Source: Dactylonectria macrodidyma (taxonomy: Eukaryota > Ascomycota > Sordariomycetes > Hypocreales > Nectriaceae). From it: 64,000 bases of DNA. Below, one piece after another: positions 45,528 to 55,166 of the stretch (position 1 is its first letter; each line of letters begins with the position of its first letter). The position numbers and the translations under genes were made by a program. The stretch is from NCBI GenBank assembly GCA_020744425.1, contig JAGMUV010000014.1, positions 682,001-746,000 of the forward strand. The letters are read 5' to 3'. The notes below the pieces were generated by a model. That model did not search any database, was not told the DNA's origin, and saw nothing but the letters and a program-made list of their open reading frames with translations.

Positions 45528-46298
45528 ATGGCTTCTCCACGGCCTCAGCGACGACTCGTCGGTGTCTCGACTAAGATGTACTTTTCCGCAGCTCGGACTG
45601 CCGAATATGTCGACCAGCTCCTTCAGCTTCTCTCCACCGCGGACGCATCCCAACTAGACGACATTGACATCTTCGTCATCCCAGACCACGTCACTGTTGT
45701 TTCGGTCATCGATAAGATCAAAGGCAACAAGATCTGGTGCGGCGCTCAAGATACCTTTTACGAAGACTCAGGTGCATACACTGGCGAAGTGTCACCAGCC
45801 GTCCTTGCGGAGGTTGGCTGTCGTCTTGTTGAAGTCGGACACGCCGAGCGGCGACGCCTGTTTGGAGAGACGGATGAAATCACCGCCAAGAAGGCAGCGG
45901 CCACCGCTCGAGCCGGCATGATACCGCTCGTATGCATCGGTGAAAAGACCCGCGGTGACACGTCCATCGCCGCAGTAGACGAATGCCGCAGCCAAATCGA
46001 GTCTGTCATAGCAGCAGTGCCAGACGACGCCGAGATTATCCTGGCGTACGAGCCAGTCTGGGCTATCGGCGCATCGCAGCCCGCTGAGGTCGGCTACGTG
46101 GTCGAAGTTACCTCCGCGATCCGTCGGCTCGACTGCGTTCGGAGGCGGAGAGGACCGACTAGGATCCTGTACGGTGGGAGTGCTGGGCCGGGATTGTTCC
46201 AGAAGTTGAAGGGTGGTGTGGATGGATTGTTTCTGGGGAGGTTTGCGCATGATCCGGCGCAGTTTTATAAGACGATTCAGGAGGTTGCCGCAGCATGA
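45528..46298 (+). CDS. Triosephosphate-isomerase paralogue (EYI1/LerI-like tetrulose-phosphate isomerase)
   Basis: Intronless, 256 aa, full TIM length. All catalytic positions are present: Lys16 in STKMYF, His105 in EVGHAERRRLFGE, Glu175 in AYEPVWAIG, and the phosphate loop LYGGSAGP. It differs from housekeeping TPI: the N-terminal GGNWKMN is GVSTKMYF and the segment before the helix is DTFYEDSGAYTGEVS. Those are features of the bacterial EryH/LerI and Yarrowia EYI1 branch, as I remember it, which interconverts L-erythrulose-1-P and D-erythrulose-4-P. Its neighbours, a DAK-type kinase and an RpiB-type isomerase, would supply the steps before and after. Confidence 0.85.
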   Translation: MASPRPQRRLVGVSTKMYFSAARTAEYVDQLLQLLSTADASQLDDIDIFVIPDHVTVVSVIDKIKGNKIWCGAQDTFYEDSGAYTGEVSPAVLAEVGCRLVEVGHAERRRLFGETDEITAKKAAATARAGMIPLVCIGEKTRGDTSIAAVDECRSQIESVIAAVPDDAEIILAYEPVWAIGASQPAEVGYVVEVTSAIRRLDCVRRRRGPTRILYGGSAGPGLFQKLKGGVDGLFLGRFAHDPAQFYKTIQEVAAA

Positions 46299-46639
46299 GA
46301 TGCCTACTTCCCAGGAAAGCCTTAATCAGATTTACCTCAATATTATAGTATCATATCACATGCCCTCGCTCTTTAACCTGACTCATTTTTCTCTAGGGTA
46401 GTTCGTACTCATGGATAGTCCTCAGCTTGAGACTTTTTGTTAATGGTTTCTCACAAGCAGCAGCGATTTCAAGGTCACCACTTGTAAGGACCGCAAAAAG
46501 CTGCCCCTAATTTGATGAGATATGGCTGTAGGCCTAGGCTGCGAGCGGATGCAACATAAATTAAGGTCAAATTAGGAACATCATGATTCTCGAGGCGTAA
46601 CACGCTAGCGATCACTTCCTCCAAATTCGTTAGAGAAAC
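46299..46639. other. Intergenic, converging 3' flanks
   Basis: 341 bp, AT-rich; nothing recognised. Confidence 0.4.
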
Positions 46640-47567
46640 TCAATATTCTTCGACATCAGCAAAAGTCTTGTAGGGCGTGGGAAGAGGAACATCGAGCTTC
46701 CTGGCCCTGTTCGGGCCGTAAACCTCAGCGGTCTAATAAGTAAGTCAGTCTAACATTCTTGTCACAGTAGAGCGGGACACCAACCTTCTTTGCAGGTTCA
46801 TCTGGAGTGGGCATGAATACCGCCTTGCCGTTCTTTCCAAAATAGGCCAGATCCTAATATTTCGTCAGAACTCTTCAAAATGAATAGATTGGTCCATGCT
46901 ACCTTGTCAAATGCAATCTGGTTCTTGTTTGCAAAGGTGATCCAGTTCTCGCTGAACGGAGCTCGGGTAACCTCGAGACAGCGAAAGTGCCATATCTTCC
47001 ATTCGCCATCCTGCTTCAAGAAGTCTATGGCGTACTGGCACCACACCCAATGCGTCCAGACTCTTTTGCCGTCAACATTCTTGTCCTCGGGCTCATAGAG
47101 AAACTCGGGCATGGTGCCGACATTGGCCGGGTCAGACAGCCCGCTCTCGACGCCGGCCATGAGCCAGAAGCCCTTAGCCGTCTCTCCGTCCTCGGCCACT
47201 TCGATGAGCGGAGTTGTCGTCTCGTGCAGAATCAGCTTCCCATCCGGCGAGGGACGCCCGCTGTGGTAAGCCATGACGCTGTCGTAGTCGGTGTACACGC
47301 CGACGTTGGTGTACTGCGCATGGATCCCTGGAGTGCCTCTCTTGACCCAGAGGGGCTTGATTTGCTCGTCCTCGAAGACGTTGTGGAGGTGCATGTACTT
47401 GCTGAAGACATTTTCCACAGCCCCACGGTCGTGAGCCTGATACACGAGTTAATGCTCGCTGGGTTGAGGAGTTGCAATGGATGTGGCATGGCACTTACAC
47501 GTTGTGCAAGTCGCTCGGCGGCCACAACTCTGGCTTCCAGAGCCGCGAAAGAATCAGCTGAAGCCAT
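46640..47567 (-). CDS. SnoaL-like (NTF2-fold) protein
   Basis: Four exons (47567-47499, 47436-46903, 46853-46785, 46732-46640) with introns of 62, 49 and 52 bp give 254 aa. The N-terminal helix (ALEARVVAAERLAQRAHDRGAVENVF) and the strands HWVWCQYAIDFLKQDGEWKIWHFRCLEV fit the SnoaL_4/NTF2-like fold, whose members act as small isomerases, hydrolases, dehydratases or ligand-binding proteins. No catalytic residue set can be named with confidence. A copy of the cluster element lies 153 bp upstream of the ATG, and an MFS transporter is transcribed in the same direction just before it. A role in the cluster is therefore likely but its reaction is unknown. Confidence 0.83.
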
Positions 47568-48081
47568 GGTATCGAAAACAGGGCCTAGATCAGAATGAAT
47601 CAAAGAGGATATGGGTCTGAAATTTAGCAGAGACACCCCATTATTCTATATATCCTACTGTGCCTCTGTTACCCCTCTCCTCAGATCTTGGGAACTGAGG
47701 CATACATGATACCCCGAGTGCTCGGTTCGGAGCAAGAGTGATAGGCAACGAATGTGGGGTACCGGAGCCGGGACGGGACTTCATCTCCGGATAGGTCAGG
47801 GGGCGGCTTACCGACATCCCCAGGGATCTGAAATTACAGGCCTGGGTTTGTCAATTTGCTTCGTCATATAGTCTATTGTCCAAACGCCAAGCGCAGCATG
47901 ACAGTTTAGGAGTACCTGGTTCTTCACTGTGCCTACTGATTATTAACATCCCGTCCATCAAAGACATGGTGATGCCATTATATTCCCTATTCTATATCAC
48001 ACATTTGACCGACTGTAAGGTGGTCTACAGCTGGTTCATAACTAGAGCTGAATTTATCCTAAATATGTACCGTGTAGCGAC
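47568..48081. promoter_or_regulatory. Promoter of the SnoaL-like gene
   Basis: 514 bp with site C. Next to it, CCGAG-TG-CTCGG makes a short inverted repeat overlapping the element. Confidence 0.5.
47720..47730 (+). promoter_or_regulatory. Shared cluster element GCTCGGTTCGG, site C
   Basis: Exact match to sites A and B, 153 bp upstream of the SnoaL-like ATG (that gene is on the minus strand). Confidence 0.5.
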
Positions 48082-49849
48082 TTAGTCGGTCGTGGTGACA
48101 CCACTCTTCTCCTCCCTACGCGTTGCGTATCGTCGCCAAATTGGGTTCAAGATATACACAGGCACGCCTAGAACGAAAATGGCACCAAAAATTCCCGCCA
48201 GAACCCCAAAGGTCCATGTGTAGCCTCCCTGTGCCACCATCGGCGTCATTCCAAAGGCCACTCCAAAGGAGACGATGTTCTTGGTTCCCACAACCATGAC
48301 CAAGGCCGGTCCGGGGTGCTTGGGGCTGGCCTCGGAGGCGAATGTAGTGGTGACAATCAGGACGCTGGTGAAGGTCATCTGGAAGAGCGTCCAGCTAACT
48401 ACAATGCCCCATGACGAGCCTCCGCCTTCAAAGGCTGCGGTTGCCATGAATCCGTAGAGAATCAGCATAGCAAAACCAAGGACTGCCGGTAAAACGAGAA
48501 CTAGCAGCCGGTGCTCGGGCTTGTGGATTCCATGGTTGCGTTTGGCCATCCACAACACGAATGGCTCTCCGACCAGGGTGCAATACGCAGCACCGAGAAG
48601 GCCGCCAACAACTCCGCCCATGTTGATCAGGCCAATGTCTTGCGCTTGCCATCCGTATTGCTGAAGAACGGTATCGTATGTCAGAGATGCGCCCACGACA
48701 CATCCAAGGGTGATGGAGCTGGCCAAAACAACATATAGGATGGCAGGTGAGGTCATGCTCTGGGCCATGCGAAGCCATGAGAGAACAATCATCTTTCCGG
48801 GAGTTGGGTGCGGCTCGGACCAGGGCTTCAGCATCTGCGCGTAAGATTTCTTAGGGACATCTTCCTCATCGGCCTGGTTTTCAAGTCCGTGCTGCTCGAG
48901 ATATTCTTGGGCTTCATCGTCGGGGATAATGTGCGTGACACCAAAGTCGTCGGTCATGATGACACGGCCGTCTAGGTTGACAGCGGGTCGGGCAAATCGC
49001 GTCTCAAAGCCGAAGAGGATGGCAAACAGTAGTCCAACGGCGATGGCGATGACAAAGACCCAGTAGTACCATCTCCAGCCAAGAGCGGCAGCCTCGTAAC
49101 TGCTCGCCAGGTTCAGGGAGCTGCTGAGAATGTTTTGGATGGTCCAGTACAGGCCAAAAATGCGACCTCGCTCGTGTAGAAACGTCACCTCTGTGAGCAT
49201 GAGCGGGAGCAGTGACTCTGAAGCTCCAGTGGCGAGTCCCTGTATGATTCGGCTTGCAAGGTGTCCTTCGTAGCTATTCTGAGTGGCGGCGCCGATCGTA
49301 GCTGCAAGTAAGATGATGGTCGAGATCAAGAAGATGGGTCGGCGGCCATATGCAAGGGAAACGGGTAAGATGATAAAGTTTCCTGTGCCCATCAGCATTC
49401 GTAGGATGTTTTTACCATCTTCAAAAGCACGCAAACTTACCCAAGCCGATGCAAAGAGAGGGAAGGGTCAAGAGAAAGACGATGTCTCCTGGCTTGTAAC
49501 CCTGAGGGGAGTAGAGTGCGAAAAAAACGTTCAGGATTGCACCGAGTCCTCCTGCCAGAGCGAGACTCATGACAGCTTCGTAATAGTTAGCTATGTCATG
49601 CGAGGTGAAGAGGAAGTTTGATGACACACAGAACCAACAGCAGGTGACAATGACTCCCCACTTCTCCCAGGTCTTGAAGTTCAAAGGGTCATTTGGGTTG
49701 CTGGACGGCACGGGGACTCTCCGAACATTGCCCTGCTTGTCGACGAGCAGCGCGTTGCCTTCAACGTAGCCATCCCGCTGAGCCGAGGGCTTCTCAATAT
49801 CCTCGAGCATCTCGGCTGAGGGCTGCTTCGTGTCCACGTCGGTCGTCAT
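48082..49849 (-). CDS. MFS transporter of the catabolic cluster (DHA1-like general substrate type)
   Basis: Two exons (49849-49441, 49382-48082) with a 58-bp intron give 569 aa. A hydrophilic N-terminus of about 75 residues contains the fungal signature NDPLNFKTWEKWGV just before the first helix. Then come AYGRRPIFL (motif A), ASRIIQGLATGASESLLPL and a long cytosolic loop (about 250-310) between the two six-helix halves. This is a plasma-membrane permease or exporter; the family does not reveal the substrate. Promoter elements related to the other cluster promoters suggest co-expression, so it may import the pathway substrate (inference). Confidence 0.87.
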
Positions 49850-50003
49850 GACGCGTATGGACAACGGCGACTCGAGGGGGATGAGGGGTGATGTGCTTGG
49901 AGAAGCGAATGCGAACAGGAAGTGTCTTGAGACGGGTCGATTTTGCTGGAACAAGAATGATTCTTATACCTTAACTACGCGGTATCTAGTTCGGGTTGAT
50001 CTG

Positions 50004-50023
50004 GCTCGGTTCCCCAACCGAGC
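50004..50023. promoter_or_regulatory. Inverted repeat related to the cluster element
   Basis: GCTCGGTTCCCCAACCGAGC: perfect 8-bp arms around CCCC, each arm being the left eight bases of the shared element. It lies 155 bp before the transporter ATG. Confidence 0.45.
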
Positions 50024-50035
50024 AATCCCTGTTCG

Positions 50036-50045
50036 ATCGGTTCGG
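50036..50045 (+). promoter_or_regulatory. Variant cluster element ATCGGTTCGG
   Basis: Keeps the TCGGTTCGG core of sites A-C, 13 bp from the inverted repeat. Confidence 0.4.
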
Positions 50046-50859
50046 TAACTCCACCCCGGCCAAGATGCGGGGGGAAATTCGGCTGGTGAAGCGCATGGAA
50101 TCTCGTTGATTGGCCAATTGAAGTTGGAGATGTGCGCTAGATCCGGATCGATACTGGTGAGTTCGGTTTGTTTCCACGCTACGGGGAGCAGTTCGGACGA
50201 TGTCTTTGGTGGGGGATCAAGATCTTTTTCCGAGAGTAAGGTGAAGGAGGAGTTCTCTGCCGTTCCCCGACCAATCGCGTAATTTAGGCGAGTTGCGTAG
50301 GTTTCTAGGGGCCTCTCTAAGTCTGACCAAACATGCATTCATGGAGATGTTGGTAGCTAGGTCCACATGGATGTTGTTGGCTATCTCGGCTCGACCACCG
50401 GTGACACTGACGCGACAGCACTACAACCCCAAGTATCCATTCGCCAATGCACAGTCCTAGGCACAGCCACTATGAACTATTGCTCGGCGGCGTCTTGCGT
50501 TCCAGTTGAGATGGCAGGCGGATGGCCCTTGGCCTCCATATTTGTTCAAACATGAAATGATGCTAGGAGTTCTAGGCTGGTATATTGGACAAACTGCTGG
50601 ATGATAGTGAGTCAGGCTATGACGGAAGCTTCGAGTTTGGCCGAATGCGAGATGCAAAATTGCTCTGGAGAAGTTAAAAAACACTACGGATTGATAGCAA
50701 TGGCTTTTAAAAAAAAAAATTTGTATCTGTATCACATTGACAATAGCTTTCTAGCCAACCGCCTGAATTTTTGCCCAAAGAAAACAGTGCTCTTGGTTCA
50801 GTTGTCTGCTTCGTCCTCAACCACAACACTCTTCATCACTTTACGTCTCTTTCGCGGCG

Positions 50860-51613
50860 ATGGAAACAACTACCACCAAGGTCGTTCTTCTTTGATCTGG
50901 ATGGCACGCTATTTGACTACTATCACTCGCTGCGCCTTGCCATCTCCGCTATGCAGCAAAAATATACTGGCCTAGAGGGTAAGAATATTGAGGGGCTGAT
51001 CAACCAGTACAACATGGCCCTTCAACAAGCCTATGATGAATACCTGGACAAGGTGATTACTTACGAAGAGGTCGACATTCGGAAGATCCAGCTATTTTTC
51101 GCAGCGATTGGCCTACCCGAACCTAGCCTTGACGAGGTCTACGAGTTCCGTGCTGCATACAAGGCAGTATACAGAGAGAACCGAAGAGCAACACCAGGAA
51201 GCATCGAGGCTCTAGTTTGCCGAGAACATGGATGCCGCCTTGCCATCATTACCAACGGGCAAACTGAAGACTAGATAGCCAAGGCCGAGGCCATCGGGAT
51301 TCTGCATCTGGTCTACCGCATCATCTCTTCTGAGGAAGCTGGGCATCGCAAGCCGGACCCGCGCATCTTCCAATACGCCATCGAGCAACTCGGCGATTCT
51401 TTCGGCACGGCCTACATGGTAGGCGACTCTGCCGACTCGGACATTAAAGGCGCCTTGGATGCGGAGTTGTCCGCCATCATGTACTCTCCCACGGCTCAGG
51501 AAACGCAACGGCTTCCATTTGGCCAGCAAATACCAATCATCCGCCACATGAGCCAAGTCCTTGGCCATCTCGGCATCGCCGGTAGTTCGAGCTACGTTTC
51601 GTCTCTACTCTAG
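50860..51613 (+). pseudogene. Broken HAD-superfamily hydrolase gene
   Basis: The motifs of a haloacid-dehalogenase-type phosphatase are all present: FDLDGTLFD (motif I), ITNGQ (motif II), HRKPDPRIF (motif III lysine) and VGDSADSDIKGA (motif IV). Two lesions break it. The natural ATG (50860) runs into a stop after 11 codons, because a one-base shift near 50888-50896 separates it from the motif I frame. An in-frame TAG at 51272-51274 cuts the protein just after ITNGQTED, and coding sequence resumes directly afterwards in the same frame to 51613. No intron explains either. An intact version would have removed phosphate from a small metabolite. A sequencing error at one site is possible, at both less so. 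Confidence 0.75.
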
Positions 51614-52451
51614 GGCAATTGGTGATCAAGGGTATTGCCATTGACCTGATCACCGAACCACAACACTGTCTGCAAGCATCCAAAGCGACTGCGCAGACCA
51701 TTGCTCAGGAAACCGTTCTGATCCTTGCCGACGTTGCAAGGAAACGCTATATACCGGCCACGTGTCACATTAAGAGCATGATCGGAGCGATTGCGAAAGT
51801 GGCAGGCCCCATTGACGAGGCAATGATATATATTTCGTTCCCAGGGAGGACACCTAAATACCACAAAGCATAGAATACGCCTTGTCTGAGAAGTTGAAAT
51901 GATAGGGTATGAATTTCGTGAAAATGAACATATTATGGACTTTTAACCCCATCTAGTAGAGCATCTGCATATTTTAGGGATGCCGTATTCAATACTTTAA
52001 AATAAGACTTCTGGACTCTCTTATTCTGTAGAAGGCGAATGAGGGGTTCGGCTCAGTAGGATAGGTACAATTGGTGGTGTTTTCTTCTACAGGATAGCCA
52101 TTCTCAATACTTGCATCCCCCATTTCTGGATATTATCCTGCTACAACTCGTACTAAGAGGAGAGAATGTACAACCTGATTGAATATCCTGCTCTGTAGGC
52201 CGTAGATCAGAGAATTGATGAGAAACTCAGGTCTAATGTCTGAACCCCACCAGCAGACACCAATAGATAGAGAGCTTGGCATCTTGCGATAGAAGGCTCA
52301 GCATCAGCTTTGGCCAGTCACGTGATGAAGTCGTCAGCGTCAGCAATGCCTTCAGCCAGCTCATGAGACCAGCCAAGTAGAGACTCGTCATCATTCCCAG
52401 ATCAGATCTCATGCTGCCATTTCTCCAATTACAACTTTCGATAGGTACGAA
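51614..52451. promoter_or_regulatory. Region between HAD pseudogene and regulator
   Basis: 838 bp. It contains an 84-codon open frame without an early ATG (51619-51873) of unknown origin and an AT-rich stretch. A GGTTCGG core, as in the cluster element, lies at 52045-52051, 400 bp before the regulator ATG. Confidence 0.4.
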
Positions 52452-54942
52452 ATGGAAGGAGCTCGGGCTGTGCTGTCCTGCGCTTCGTGCCGGCAACGAA
52501 AGTATTTACCTCACTAGATCATGATCATGCATCGTCGGCGCGCGTAGTGCTGACTCGTTGGCGACAGATTGAAATGCGATCGGAATCAACCCTGCTCCAA
52601 CTGCTTGTCTAGAGATGCCGATTGCACATATGCCTCGGGTCGCAGAGGCCGCGGTTTCCCCCAGAGCCGTGGAAGCAACCACCAGCTTGAGGATCGCATC
52701 CGCCGCTTAGAGCAACTCATCAGCACAATGGCTTCACAGACACCACAACAGGGGGAGAACAATCTTGCTTCTAACAACAAGCAAGATACGTCCAGCGATG
52801 CTATTTCGAGTTATTCAACCCCGGCTGAGCTGCTCGGGATCAAGCCTGGTCGAATGATGGCAACCGACAACCAGACAACATACGTGTCGGGTACTCATTG
52901 GGCTGCACTTTGTAATGAGGTGGGCGTGGCATTTACTTAACAAAATCGAGACGAGCTGACTCTTTGGGATCCTAGGTGGCAGAGCTCCGAGAGGGGTTTG
53001 ATCGAGGTGTTCTGGTAGACCATTCAGAGCTTGTTGAGCATCTTCCCCACGGGGCTGGTCCAAGGCTGCTCGAAGGGTTGCATGGGACCCCTGACATCGA
53101 AGACATATTGTCAGATGTTCCATCTATGGGTGTTGCTAGTCGACTTGTATCACGGTACTTTAGTTCGAACGAGATCTCAAGCGGTATTTACAAACACAAT
53201 CCTCCGCAAAAGATAGGATTCGACAACTAACACCAAATAGTTATTCTTCATGGCCCGACCTTTGAGCAAGAGGTGAATGATTTTCATACACAAATTTTCT
53301 CCCAACTGACAATTTGATTTCAGTACACTCGTTTCTGGCTTGATCCGCAACAAGCTTCACCGGCATGGGTCGGCCTGTTATTCGGAGTCATGACAATGGG
53401 GCTGTTTTTGTTCATGAGATCTCAAGAGGACTTACCAGAAGATCTCGGCAAGCCGATGGATGTATTGGAGGTCTTTCACCGCCGCTCCACGGAATGCCTA
53501 ATCTTGTCCAAGTATTCCACAACACCTGGACCATACACCATGGAGACACTCCTCTTCAATGCTCAAGTAGAGTTCATAAGACGACGCGACGCTAATCTAG
53601 GTGTGTGGGTATTAGGCGGGATTATCATCCGAATTGCCTTGCGTATGGGTTATCATCGAGATCCGGCACATCATTCACAGTTGTCTGCCTTCCAGGGCGA
53701 GATGCGACGCCGTACCTGGGGCCTCATTTTCCAACTCGATACACTTACCTCCTGTCAGATTGGGCTGCCTCCTATGATACAAGAGCAACAATGCGACACA
53801 CAAGTGCCGCGAAACCTTCGCGACGAAGATTTTGGCCCTGATTGTGCGAAGCTGCCGCCCTCACGTCCAGAGACCGAATTGACTCCCGTCCTGTACGTCA
53901 TCGCAAAGGCCCGACTGTCGTCAATCTTCCGAACGATCTTCAACCATGTTTCCTTGGGGCGTATTGAGGCATACGATCACATCATGGACTTGGATCAGCG
54001 CCTCGAAAAGGAACGGAAGGCTTTGCCGCCAAGTTTCCAGATGGTGAGCCTTCGCGACTCTGTCATCGTCCCCCCGCATCTGCTGATGCGTAGATACAAT
54101 CTGGAGCTTCTTGGTCTGAAGGCGCGATGCATATTGCATCGTCATCATATGACGAAGTCCTGTACTGATGCCAAGTATGCCTACTCAAGAACGGCATGTG
54201 TTGAAGCAGCAATGGCAATCTTAAACCATCAAGCCGACATCATGAAAGAGGTTCGGGAAGGTGGACGTCTTCACCTACATCGATGGTTCGTTAATTCACT
54301 CGAACTCCATGATTTCCTCTTGGCCTCGATGGTTGTTTGCCTAGAAATCGGCTTCCGCACCCGTGCGCAGTCGGCATTGGGACACGACAATGAACGAAGC
54401 ATACCCCAGTTCAGCTTGCATGAGTTGATCACAGCGCTTCGAAGCTCTCGAACTTTCTTGGACGAGCTTAAGTCAAACTCCGACGACGCCCGGAAAGTGT
54501 CTAACGTCCTCTCGGTGATGTTGCACAAATTCACCGAAAACTCGGCATTGCAGCAGGACCAAGGTGTAGCAATCAATGAGGCTCTCGAGAGCAACGGCAC
54601 TTTTAACTTCCACCCTTATTCTTTCGAATGTAAGCTGTCCTTTGTTGATTTAATGGCGGGGTGTGTGACTGATAAGTGAACGACATAGTGGACAATTCTT
54701 TGGGGCCTCCTGGCTTTGACTCCGCACACTTGCAGCCCGAGCCAGTACAATCAGAGCCCGGATTCGACCCCACTGTTGAGGGCGTTGAGTCCTTCCTCAA
54801 TATACCGGGCATTGTTGGATGGGTATGTCTCTATTTCTCCATTGCCTCATCTTTTGGTTCGGAGTACTAAGCTGACTTAAAACCTCCCGTCAACTAGGAC
54901 CAGTGGGATGCGTTTGTGCAGGACTCGAGGACGACTGAATGA
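52452..54942 (+). CDS. Zn2Cys6 transcription factor with Fungal_trans domain, candidate cluster regulator
   Basis: Seven exons: 52452-52501, 52568-52919, 52976-53183, 53241-53272, 53324-54629, 54689-54822 and 54898-54942; 708 aa. The first intron interrupts the zinc cluster, and splicing yields SCASCRQRKLKCDRNQPCSN followed by CLSRDADC, a complete six-Cys motif. A short coiled coil (LEDRIRRLEQLISTM) follows. The 32-bp fourth exon restores the HGPTFEQEYTRFW segment of the Fungal_trans domain, and MRRRTWGLIFQLDTLTSCQIGLP marks its core. The C-terminus (PGFDPTVEGVESFLNIPG, then DQWDAFVQD) resembles an activation tail. It lies directly beyond the catabolic cluster. Confidence 0.88.
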
Positions 54943-55166
54943 CGCTAGGAAGGTCGAGGTGGGAACATGTCCAGATTAAGCAATAGAAATTTGTCTGTCT
55001 TACGGCTGAACGACCAAAAGAACTCGTATTTCTAAGTAGCGCATATATATCTCTAGCTGTATATTCAAATGTTCACGATGTGTGCTTACCGTGTCTATTA
55101 CAAGCATCTTTGGTACAAATTAGCCAAAGACTTCCCGTCCAGAATCATGAATTAGATTCCTGGGAT

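Larger units (their letters stand above)
49850..50859. promoter_or_regulatory. Divergent region between MFS transporter and HAD pseudogene
   Basis: 1.0 kb rich in TTCGG half-sites near the transporter (about 49990-50200), including two elements listed separately. An A/T-rich stretch follows, with a run of about 11 A near 50707. Confidence 0.5.

Noticed and set aside
51272..51274. Programmed stop-codon readthrough in the HAD gene
   Set aside because: The context is not the TGA-CTA readthrough signal known from fungi, and a separate frameshift lies upstream, so decay is the better explanation.
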